This document shows, one piece after another, positions 26,278-34,551 of a stretch of 64,000 bases of DNA (its first letter is position 1; each line of letters begins with the position of its first letter). Below the pieces are notes generated by a model. It saw only the letters and a program-made list of their open reading frames with translations, was not told the DNA's origin and made no database searches. The translations under genes were made by a program, and so were the position numbers. The DNA lies in NCBI GenBank assembly GCA_046080125.1, contig JBJTTJ010000233.1, positions 1-64,000 of the forward strand, read 5' to 3'. Source of the DNA: Cuspidothrix sp046080125. Its GTDB lineage: Bacteria; Cyanobacteriota; Cyanobacteriia; Cyanobacteriales; Nostocaceae.

Positions 26278-27123
26278 ATGATCAATAAAATTAAAGCTCT
26301 AACCTCAACATTAGGTTACGAACTAAAATACAGACAGGAATTGATTAAGCATAGGAAAAATTTACCTAAATTAGCAGCAAGCGATCGCTTAATTCTTAAT
26401 GCCCTTAGACGTGATTGTATTTATATCACCAACCTCACAGATTTAGGTTTTAGTTCTACTGCCACAATGCTGAATGCTGCTGATTATCTATTACCAGATT
26501 TGGTAAAAGATCACGATAATGATTCATTACCAAATCCACCAAAAATTTACACAGTTACAGACTTACCAGAATTTTCTAATTGGGGAAAAGAAACAAGATT
26601 ACTCAAGATTATCGAAAATTATATTGGTCTTCCTGTTGCCTATCAGGGTGTACATTTACGCAAAGATTTTCCCAGTAATAATCAGTTCGCCACATTACTA
26701 TGGCATCGGGATATAGAAGATAGACGATTTATTAAAATTATTGTTTATCTTAATGATGTAGAAGTAAAACATGGTCCATTTGAATATATTCCCTTGTCTT
26801 ATACTGCTGTTTATCATCCTAATTATTATCGAATTAAATCTAAAATTCATACTTCAGGAGGAATAAACGATGAAACACTAAATCAGATTATCCCCAAATC
26901 AGTTTGGAGATCTTGTCCTGGTCCTGCTGGTACAGTGATTATTGTTGATACAAGAAGACTTTTACATCATGGTACTCTCCGCACTCAAGAGCGTTCAACA
27001 TTATTTTTTGCCTATAGTTATATCGCTCGCAAACATCCAGAACTTTGTAGTCATTTTTGGGATAATACCAATCCTAAACCTGATTTATCCAGGAGTTATG
27101 CAAGTGTCACACCAAAAATCTGA
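26278..27123 (+). CDS. Phytanoyl-CoA dioxygenase-like 2OG/Fe(II) oxygenase (copy 2)
   Basis: A 281-residue paralogue of the gene at 24376, alignable along its whole length: LWHRDIEDRR with His143 and Asp145 at the same positions, 'GPFEYIP', 'IIPKSVWRSCPGPAGTVI', 'LLHHGTLRTQERSTLFFAY'. Both copies keep the iron triad, so both should be active. The last residues (SYASVTPKI) differ in kind from copy 1 and are encoded by DNA similar to a repeat found at 41041-41075, suggesting the original stop was replaced. AAGGAAAAG before ATG 26278 is a good binding site. Confidence 0.8.
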   Translation: MINKIKALTSTLGYELKYRQELIKHRKNLPKLAASDRLILNALRRDCIYITNLTDLGFSSTATMLNAADYLLPDLVKDHDNDSLPNPPKIYTVTDLPEFSNWGKETRLLKIIENYIGLPVAYQGVHLRKDFPSNNQFATLLWHRDIEDRRFIKIIVYLNDVEVKHGPFEYIPLSYTAVYHPNYYRIKSKIHTSGGINDETLNQIIPKSVWRSCPGPAGTVIIVDTRRLLHHGTLRTQERSTLFFAYSYIARKHPELCSHFWDNTNPKPDLSRSYASVTPKI

Positions 27124-27258
27124 TTTTGGAGATCATGTAAAACCCTTGTAGAGACTTTCCCTGGAATATAAGAAACATCCCGCAATTCTCCAAATCTGAA
27201 TCTATTAATGTTCCCTATTTTCTCTCACAATTAGCAACTTTAAATAGGATGATTAGCC

Positions 27259-27804
27259 ATGATTTTTACCGCTACTAAACTTGCTGGTGCTTTCATTATT
27301 GACCTAGAAGAAAAGCCTGATACTCGCGGTTTTTTTGCTCGGACTTTCTGCGCGGATGAATTTTTATCTCATGGCTTAAAACCAACGGTTGCCCAATGTA
27401 ACCTATCTTTTAATCATCAAAAAGGTACATTGCGGGGAATGCACTATCAAATTCTCCCCGCTGCCGAAACAAAATTAATTCGCTGCACTCAAGGAGCTAT
27501 TTATGACGTAATTATTGATATGCGTCCTGAATCTCCCACTTATTTATCCCATATTGGTGTAGAACTAACTGCTCAAAATCGTCGCGCTTTATATGTACCA
27601 GAAATGTTTGCCCATGGTTATCAAGCGTTAAGCGATGGTGCAGAAGTTGTTTATCAAGTGGGTGAATTTTATACACCAGGATATGAACGGGGTTTGCGTT
27701 ATGACGATCCGATGTTAGAAATTTCCTGGCCGATGAATGTCACAGAAATTTCTGATAAAGATCGCAATTGGCCTTTACTAGAATCTATTTTAATCGGAGT
27801 TTAA
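27259..27804 (+). CDS. rfbC: dTDP-4-dehydrorhamnose 3,5-epimerase family protein
   Basis: The 181-residue protein matches RmlC/RfbC: 'DTRGFFARTFCADEF', 'GTLRGMHYQ' with the catalytic His, 'AIYDVIIDMRPESPTY', 'MFAHGYQALSD' and 'GLRYDDP'. Family members invert carbons 3 and 5 of a 4-keto-6-deoxysugar. Since the island also has a CDP-glucose synthase, the substrate may be a CDP- rather than a dTDP-sugar. It ends two bases before the next gene's ATG, so the two are coupled. Confidence 0.88.
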   Translation: MIFTATKLAGAFIIDLEEKPDTRGFFARTFCADEFLSHGLKPTVAQCNLSFNHQKGTLRGMHYQILPAAETKLIRCTQGAIYDVIIDMRPESPTYLSHIGVELTAQNRRALYVPEMFAHGYQALSDGAEVVYQVGEFYTPGYERGLRYDDPMLEISWPMNVTEISDKDRNWPLLESILIGV

Positions 27805-27806
27805 TT

Positions 27807-29120
27807 ATGATCATTGTAGATAAAGCTTTAGAAGCACGGGCAGCATTAGGTAAACCTGTAAAAGTAGCCATGATTGGTGCTGGTTTTATGGGTCGAGGTA
27901 TTGCCAATCAAATCATTAATTCTGTGCCTGGAATGGAGTTGGTGGCGATCGCTAACCGCCACCTTGATACAGCCAAACGAGCTTATTTAGAAGCAGGAAT
28001 TGAGGAAATTAATGTCGTTGATAATTTAGGTGATTTAGAAGATGCCATTAATCAAGGCAAATATGCAATCAGCGAAGCTGCCATGTTGCTATGCCAAGCC
28101 GAAGGTATAGATGCAATCATCGAAGTTACAGGTACAATTGAATACGCCGCTCATTTAGTGATGTGTGCGATCGCTCATCAAAAGCATATCATCTTAATGA
28201 ATGCCGAACTCGATGGCACCATTGGCCCCATCCTCAAAGTTCATGCAGACCGGGCTGGAGTCATCCTTACCGCCTGTGACGGCGACCAACCGGGAGTAGA
28301 AATGAACCTGTACCGCTTTGTCAAAAGCATCGGTTTAAAACCCCTCCTATGTGGCAACATCAAAGGTTTACAGGACCCCTACCGCAACCCCACCACCCAA
28401 GCAGGTTTTGCCCAACGCTGGGGACAAAATCCCGCCATGGTGACAAGCTTTGCCGATGGTACAAAAATTTCCTTCGAGCAAGCTATAGTTGCCAACGGTA
28501 CGGGTATGAAAGTCGCCAAGCGGGGAATGTTGGGCTATGACCACACAGGTCATGTAGATGAAATGACCAAAATGTATGACATTGACCAACTCCAGGAATT
28601 AGGCGGTATCGTTGATTACGTTGTTGGTACTAAACCAGGACCAGGAGTATTTGTTTTTGCCACCCACGAAGACCCCAAACAACGGCACTATCTCAACCTG
28701 TATAAACTAGGTGAAGGACCTCTCTACAGTTTCTACACCCCCTATCACCTCTGTCATTTTGAAGTTCCCCTCTCCGTCGCCCGCGCAGTCCTCTTCCATG
28801 ATGCTGTCCTTACACCCATCGCCGGGCCAGTGGTGGATGTAGTTACTACTGCCAAAATTGACCTCCAAGCTGGAGACATCCTAGATGGTATTGGTTATTA
28901 CATGACCTATGGACAATGTGAAAACTCCCCCATAGTTCAACAACAAAACCTCTTACCCATGGGTCTAGCAGAAGGATGCCGCCTAAAACGGGATATTCCC
29001 AAAGATCAAGTCCTCACCTATGATGATGTGGAATTACCAGCAGGTAGACTGTGCGATAAATTACGGGCAGAACAAGCAGTTTATTTTCCCCCTGCCAAAA
29101 CCTTAGTCCTGACACAATAG
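27807..29120 (+). CDS. SAF-domain NAD(P)-dependent oxidoreductase
   Basis: From ATG 27807 the product is 437 residues. It opens MIIVDKALEARAALGKPVKV and then the nucleotide loop AMIGAGFMGRGIANQI, similar to homoserine-dehydrogenase-like enzymes. 'ACDGDQPGVEMNLYRFVKSIG', 'GNIKGLQDPYRNPTTQ' and 'HLCHFEVPLSVARAV' follow, and the C-terminal part ('AEGCRLKRDIPKDQVLTYDDVELP') is an SAF domain. Such proteins occur in sugar-modification loci and may act in making branched or unusual sugars. An upstream start at 27768 would overlap the epimerase gene. Reaction not established. Confidence 0.85.
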   Translation: MIIVDKALEARAALGKPVKVAMIGAGFMGRGIANQIINSVPGMELVAIANRHLDTAKRAYLEAGIEEINVVDNLGDLEDAINQGKYAISEAAMLLCQAEGIDAIIEVTGTIEYAAHLVMCAIAHQKHIILMNAELDGTIGPILKVHADRAGVILTACDGDQPGVEMNLYRFVKSIGLKPLLCGNIKGLQDPYRNPTTQAGFAQRWGQNPAMVTSFADGTKISFEQAIVANGTGMKVAKRGMLGYDHTGHVDEMTKMYDIDQLQELGGIVDYVVGTKPGPGVFVFATHEDPKQRHYLNLYKLGEGPLYSFYTPYHLCHFEVPLSVARAVLFHDAVLTPIAGPVVDVVTTAKIDLQAGDILDGIGYYMTYGQCENSPIVQQQNLLPMGLAEGCRLKRDIPKDQVLTYDDVELPAGRLCDKLRAEQAVYFPPAKTLVLTQ

Positions 29121-29259
29121 CTTTCAATTCAGTAACAAGATAATTCAGAGGTTTCCTGATATTTTCATTTAACCTCTGAACTAACATATAACCATCCTAA
29201 ATTAGTTGTAAGCAATAAATATCCCCAACTTCTGGTTTTATCTTATAAATAAATAGTGA

Positions 29260-29287
29260 GTAGGGGTGATTCATGAATTACCCCTAC
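29260..29287. repeat. 28-bp near-perfect palindrome
   Basis: GTAGGGGTGATTCA and TGAATTACCCCTAC form a palindrome with one mismatch. It lies in the 334-base gap (29121-29454) before a glycosyltransferase gene; the rest of that gap shows no gene. The core ATTCATGAAT is shared with the elements at 21707 and 63403. Confidence 0.75.
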
Positions 29288-29454
29288 TTTAATTCCGTTT
29301 TGTGTAAATCCAGTAATTCATAAAAAGTTGTAGTGTTCTAGACCTTACAGAAACCACTGATTTTCTGTCTGAATGCTTTACCCTTACTGTGCTATGGAGC
29401 ATAAAATTAAGCCCCATCCACAATCCTCAACTACTAAATTATAGGGAATCCAGT

Positions 29455-30552
29455 ATGAAAATTGCCCTCGTCCATGATTACTTAACCCAGCGCGGAGGAG
29501 CAGAACGCGTATTTGAATTATTGTGTAAACGCTATCCTCAAGCCGATATTTTTACCTCATTATATGATCCCCAAAAAACTATAGATTTCGGTGATAGAAT
29601 TATTAATACCACATTTTTACAAAAAATTCCCGGTGCAACAAAATATTTTCGGATGTTAGCCCCCCTATATTTTCCTGCCTTTCGCACCTTGGATCTCCAA
29701 GATTATGATCTAATTATTAGTAGTAGCACCAGTTTTGCTAAAGCAGTACGGAAAAAAAACCAAACTAAACATATTTGTTTTTGTCATAATGTTACCCGGT
29801 TTTTATGGGATACAGAAACTTATTTACGGGAATACGGAGATTATAGATACTTTGCCCCATTGATTGAAAAAGTATTTCAAATGATGCGGAATGTAGACCT
29901 AAAATACGCTCAAGAACCAGATTTGTACATTGCCAACTCTAGCATTGTTGCCCGAAGAATTCAAAATATTTATCATAAACAAGCCCTGGTTATTAACTAT
30001 CCAATTGATACCAACAACTTTGTTTTTTCTGATACTAAAGAAGAATACTACTTGGCATCGGCGCGGATGATAAGTTATAAACGTCTTGATATAATAGTCG
30101 AAGCTTTTAATTGGCTTGGCTGGAATTTATTAATATCAGGTGATGGACCAGAACAAGAAAGATTAAAAGCCCAGGCATTACCCAACGTCCAATTTTTAGG
30201 TCATGTTAGTGATAAAGAACGTAAAAATTTATTCTCTAAAGCCAAATCAATTATTGTGGCGGCCTTAGAAGATTATGGATTAGTTCCAGTCGAGGCTAAC
30301 GCTAGTGGTACACCAGTAATTGCCTATGGAGCAGGAGGAGTATTAGATACTCAAATACCAGGGAAAACAGGTGTATTTTTTAAAAGACAAACACCCTGCT
30401 CTTTACAAACAGCATTACTAGAAGCTGGAGAAATAGCTTGGGATTACCAAACCATTCGTAATCATGCCATTAGCAATTTCTCAGAACAGTCATTTTTCAG
30501 TAAGGTTGAGCAAATTATTGATCATACTACTGGCAAATGGCAACTTAATTAA
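29455..30552 (+). CDS. Glycosyltransferase family 4
   Basis: From ATG 29455 the product is 365 residues, starting MKIALVHDYLTQRGGAERVF, a typical GT4 opening, with 'ICFCHNVTRFLWDTETYLREY', 'SARMISYKRLDIIVEAF', 'DGPEQERLKAQALPNVQFLGHV' and the donor-site Glu pair in 'EDYGLVPVEANASGTPVIAYG'. It should add a sugar from a nucleotide donor in the cytoplasm. An in-frame codon at 29389 would add 22 residues unlike the family. This type commonly sits directly upstream of a Wzc-like gene in exopolysaccharide loci, as here. Confidence 0.9.
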   Translation: MKIALVHDYLTQRGGAERVFELLCKRYPQADIFTSLYDPQKTIDFGDRIINTTFLQKIPGATKYFRMLAPLYFPAFRTLDLQDYDLIISSSTSFAKAVRKKNQTKHICFCHNVTRFLWDTETYLREYGDYRYFAPLIEKVFQMMRNVDLKYAQEPDLYIANSSIVARRIQNIYHKQALVINYPIDTNNFVFSDTKEEYYLASARMISYKRLDIIVEAFNWLGWNLLISGDGPEQERLKAQALPNVQFLGHVSDKERKNLFSKAKSIIVAALEDYGLVPVEANASGTPVIAYGAGGVLDTQIPGKTGVFFKRQTPCSLQTALLEAGEIAWDYQTIRNHAISNFSEQSFFSKVEQIIDHTTGKWQLN

Positions 30553-30693
30553 GGTAGGAGACAGGAGTCTCAAATTCTCAACTCCTCAACTCGTCAACTT
30601 CCGTATTTCAGACTGCGTTATTAATGGTGTGCATCGCTGATTGAAATGATTTTTAGGTGCTTGCATAGTGTATCGCAGATAAGGATAATAAAA

Positions 30694-32922
30694 GTGGTTC
30701 AAGCAACTCTCAATCCCCAAATAAATCCCTCATCCGAACCAGAAGCTGGTTATGGGCAAATGTTTGCCGTCATGCTGCGGCGATTTCCCTGGTTATTGTT
30801 AGTATTTCTCAGTTCTACAGCGATCGCTGGTATCCTCACATTAAAAACACCACCCAGTTTCAAAAGCACCATGCAATTGTTAGTAGAACCTAACTATCAA
30901 GGTAAACAAGAGGGTAATAATGGCGAAAGTCAATTTACTGATAGCACCGTCCAGATAGACACGGCCACTCAATTAAATTTAATGCAGAGTTCTGGGCTAC
31001 TGCAAAAAGTTGTTGATAAACTCAAAGCTGAATATCCAGATTTTACCGTAGCCAATTTAAAACGTTCCTTAGTTTTGACACAAATTAAAACTCCAGAGGA
31101 TAATGTAGTTACAAAAATCTTCCAAGTAGATTATAGCGATAACGATCCCATCAAAACAAAAAAAGTTCTTAATACCATTGAGGAAGTTTATTTAGAATAC
31201 AATAAACAACAACAAGATTCCCGCTTGCAAAAAGGTCTACAAGTTATTAGAGATCAATTAAGAAAAGCTACCGATGAAGTTACAGCTTCAGAAGCAAATC
31301 TCCAACGGTTTCGGAGAAATCAGAATTTAATTGACCCAGAAACTCAAGCCCGAACTCTAGAGACATCTTTAAATACAGTCCAACAGGAACGACAAACAAC
31401 TCGTTCTCTTTATGAAGAAGCTTTAGCAAAGCAAAAATCTTTGCAACTTCAACTTAACCGTTCTCCACAAAATGCCTTAGTTTCTTCTCGTTTAAGTCAA
31501 TCTACCCGCTATCAAGGTTTACTTAATGAAATTCAAAAAACCGAACTAGCTTTAGCCCAGGAACGTTTACGCTTTACAGATGATACTCCCAGTGTGCAAA
31601 AATTGACGGAACAATTACAAAGTCAAAAACAACTTTTACAAAAAGAAGTTACCAGAACTTTAGGAGAAGGAAGCAACTCTGGTTTTAGTTCTAGAGATAA
31701 TCTTTTAGAACAAGGACAACTAGGACAAATTGATCTTACTCTTACCGAGCAGTTAGTAGAAACCCAAACTACTATAGTTTCATTAAGTGCCCGCGATCAA
31801 ACTTTAGCCGCCAAAGAGCGACAACTACAAGCTGATTTGAAGCGATTTCCTTCTCTGTTAGCTTATTACAATCGCATCTTACCACAATTGCAATTTAGCC
31901 GAGAAAGACTAGAACAATTATTAAGAGCAGAACAAAAACTACGCCAGGAACTTTCTAAAGGTGGATTTAATTGGGAAGTAGTAGAACCACCTCAAGACGG
32001 TGTGCAAACTGGACCGAATATGAGACAAAATCTATTATTAGGTGGAGTCATTGGTTTAATGTTAGGAGGAATAGCTGCCTTTATTCGGGAAGCCTCTGAT
32101 GATGCTGTACATACCACTGCGGAATTAGAAAAACAAGCAGCCCTACCATTATTAGGAACAACTCCTAAATTACCTCCAGCTAAACCTAGAGAATCAATAA
32201 TTAAATTGCCCTTTGGTAAACCAGAAGTGCTGGCACCTTGGACAATTCAAGTATTACAATCTCCACCCCGTTGGGAATCATTGGATCTGATTTACAAAAA
32301 TATTGAACTACTCAATAATGTTTCCGATTTAAGATCCCTAATGGTGACATCGGCCTTACCAGATGATAGTAAATCAGCATTAGCATTAGGTTTAGCCATG
32401 AGTGCGGCTCGCTTGCATAAAAAGGTCTTATTAATTGATGCTAATTTACGTAATCCCAATCTGCACAAACAGCTAAATTTACCTAATGAACAGGGACTTT
32501 CAACTTTATTAGAAAGTGAAGTCATCATCCCCAATCAAATTAGTGTTCCCTACTCTGGCTCATCTTATATTGATATTTTGACCGCCGGACCGATACCTCC
32601 AGACCCTGCACATCTTTTGAGCTCTCCCCGCATGATAGAATTGATGGCTTCATTTGAACAAAACTATGATTTAGTCCTCATAGATGCCTCCTCAGTTCTG
32701 GGGTTGGTAGATGCTATGCTCACAGCATCATCTTGTCGCAGTGTGGTGATGATGGCCAGCATAGGTAAAGTCACCCGTACCCAACTAAATCAAGCCACAA
32801 AAATGTTGAGCAAATTAAATTTAATTGGTGTTGTTGCTAATGGTGCATCTCCATCTGATAGCACTTATGTACCCTATGTCAAACCAAAACAATTAGCTCT
32901 GCAACAAGTACGGGAAGAGTAA
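30694..32922 (+). CDS. Chain-length/BY-kinase-like protein (Wzc/GumC type) with degenerate P-loop
   Basis: Starting with GTG at 30694 (AAGGATAATAAAA upstream), the product is 742 residues; an ATG at 30646 is the longer alternative. Domain order: Wzz-type domain with a first membrane helix (about 35-54), long coiled coils (about 170-420), second membrane helix (about 446-464), then a cytoplasmic ATPase. There the P-loop reads ALPDDSKSALALGLA (about 552-566), with Lys-Ser kept but the glycines lost; Walker A' is LLIDANLRNP (580) and Walker B LVLIDASSVLGLVDA (660). Few tyrosines remain at the C-terminus. It should set chain length and couple to export; kinase activity is doubtful. Confidence 0.85.
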   Translation: MVQATLNPQINPSSEPEAGYGQMFAVMLRRFPWLLLVFLSSTAIAGILTLKTPPSFKSTMQLLVEPNYQGKQEGNNGESQFTDSTVQIDTATQLNLMQSSGLLQKVVDKLKAEYPDFTVANLKRSLVLTQIKTPEDNVVTKIFQVDYSDNDPIKTKKVLNTIEEVYLEYNKQQQDSRLQKGLQVIRDQLRKATDEVTASEANLQRFRRNQNLIDPETQARTLETSLNTVQQERQTTRSLYEEALAKQKSLQLQLNRSPQNALVSSRLSQSTRYQGLLNEIQKTELALAQERLRFTDDTPSVQKLTEQLQSQKQLLQKEVTRTLGEGSNSGFSSRDNLLEQGQLGQIDLTLTEQLVETQTTIVSLSARDQTLAAKERQLQADLKRFPSLLAYYNRILPQLQFSRERLEQLLRAEQKLRQELSKGGFNWEVVEPPQDGVQTGPNMRQNLLLGGVIGLMLGGIAAFIREASDDAVHTTAELEKQAALPLLGTTPKLPPAKPRESIIKLPFGKPEVLAPWTIQVLQSPPRWESLDLIYKNIELLNNVSDLRSLMVTSALPDDSKSALALGLAMSAARLHKKVLLIDANLRNPNLHKQLNLPNEQGLSTLLESEVIIPNQISVPYSGSSYIDILTAGPIPPDPAHLLSSPRMIELMASFEQNYDLVLIDASSVLGLVDAMLTASSCRSVVMMASIGKVTRTQLNQATKMLSKLNLIGVVANGASPSDSTYVPYVKPKQLALQQVREE

Positions 32923-33601
32923 ACTAGAATGTTGCTCCATATTCAACTAAATAGAATACATTTATCCCCCAGCTTTACCTTCCCTCTTTACAAGCTACGG
33001 TCTATACACAAGTCCTATCTGTCTTCCCTTTTGTGCTAATTTAGCCCCCTAATTCACCAAATTAGGGGGACTTTGAAATTCTTATTCCCCCAGAATTGGG
33101 GGTTAGGAAGCACAAAAACTATAAGAGGCAACTTGATTAAACTTCTGTGTACAAGGTAGCTCTTACAGACCATAGGGGGTATTGTGCCATACAGAATTAC
33201 TATTAACTCAAAAACATAAAACATTCATTATTTTTATTTAGTTACAAACCATTCATTTTATTAAACCTTAATCGCTTACATAAAAAAGTAATCTTTATTT
33301 AAAGAATCAATAAAGAAGTTGCTTATTAATGATCCATTCCTTGATATTCTTATATTCTAGAAATTGAAACGCCACAACATTTAGGAAAACAGGTTCATAG
33401 TTACGCAATAAGATACCCTACTTCTAACATCAATTTATAATGTCCTGAAAACTTGGGTATGTTGGGGTGAGTTTCATAATTGAAGATTTTATCCAAATTA
33501 TTCCAGTGATGACAATTAATCCTGTTATCACTAAATAGTAAATTTGTGGGATTGCTAGTTATCTGAGTGAATTTTTAGCCACTTTATCACGAATAATATA
33601 T
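32923..33601. other. 679-base gap upstream of hepC, with palindromic repeats
   Basis: No protein gene is seen. At 33045-33069 the arms CCCCCTAAT and ATTAGGGGG form a 9-bp hairpin, and at 33087-33102 CCCCC-AGAATT-GGGGG forms a second, a common Nostocales repeat pair. The AT-rich last 400 bases should carry the hepC promoter. In Anabaena the hepC-hepA region is induced during heterocyst formation; no binding site could be identified here by eye. Confidence 0.6.
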
Positions 33602-34321
33602 ATGCAAACATCTTTCATTTCTAGTCACGATCATAACTCTATTCTCACCAACGAATCTGAACATTTTAGTTTCCTATCCTGTCACCTACAATGGCGTATG
33701 GGCAAGTTATTAGTGAAAAATTCTCAAACATTTTCACAGCCATATTTAGCTTCACTAGAGAATAAACAGTCCCTCATAGAATGTTTAAAACATTCTCCTA
33801 TTAGTTTAGTAAGTATAGATCCAAAAATCGGTGCTACTGTGATCAAAATTTGGGCCGATGCTTGTGAGGAGGCTAATAAACCTATATTTGTGAATATTCC
33901 TAGTTATCAAAAGTTACCACAAACAGGTAATCGAATTTTCACAAAGTTAACTAGAATCATAGATTGGACTTTAGCTTTATTTTTAGTCTTTTTGATGAGT
34001 CCATTTTTATTACCAGGATTAATCTTGATGCGAATATCTTCTCCCAATTTCCTATTTGATTATCACTGGTATATTGGTGAAAAACGTCAGTTGGTGCGGA
34101 ATATTACGTTTAGAAATAATCCCTCAGTTGAAATGAGTGATTTGCATATTATTCGTATAACTCAATACTGTCTAGAAAAATACTTTATTTTAGTTAATGT
34201 ATTGCAATATAGAATGCGCTTAATAGGATATCAGCATTTACCTTTAGAAGATGCAATTCTTTTAATTTTAGAAAAACAGAGGAAGCAGTTAAATAAAGAA
34301 CATCACATCCTAGAAATCTGA
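33602..34321 (+). CDS. hepC: Heterocyst envelope polysaccharide protein HepC
   Basis: The 239-residue protein has 'LSCHLQWRMGKLLVKN', 'QPYLASLENKQSLIECLKHSPISLVSIDPKIGATVIKIWADACEEANKPIF' in its N-terminal half, which I recognise as HepC. Residues about 120-175 resemble the start of bacterial sugar (phosphoglycosyl) transferases: 'RIIDWTLALFLVFLMSPFLLPGLILMRISSP' is the membrane helix. The catalytic C-terminal core of that family seems missing, so HepC is probably a partial homologue with a regulatory or assembly role. It precedes hepA, the same order as in Anabaena PCC 7120. Confidence 0.82.
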   Translation: MQTSFISSHDHNSILTNESEHFSFLSCHLQWRMGKLLVKNSQTFSQPYLASLENKQSLIECLKHSPISLVSIDPKIGATVIKIWADACEEANKPIFVNIPSYQKLPQTGNRIFTKLTRIIDWTLALFLVFLMSPFLLPGLILMRISSPNFLFDYHWYIGEKRQLVRNITFRNNPSVEMSDLHIIRITQYCLEKYFILVNVLQYRMRLIGYQHLPLEDAILLILEKQRKQLNKEHHILEI

Positions 34322-34551
34322 AAAGATGGAATGTTTCCTGGTTTGATATTTTTGATCATGAATGATCTATTTAATCTCATATCTGTCCTCAAGATCAAGC
34401 TTAATGATGATAATAATTTCTGAATGTGAGCATTATTCTTGGTTGATGATTTGTCAGATAGGAATAAAATCAGGAAACTTCTACAAAAATCCAACTCATA
34501 TAGAATTATCAATAATTCTTACCTAGTTAATACTGAAAAATATCATCTTTT

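Noticed and set aside
30646..30693. ATG start for the Wzc-like gene
   Set aside because: No ribosome binding site; the GTG at 30694 has AAGGATAATAAAA in front and gives the expected N-terminus.
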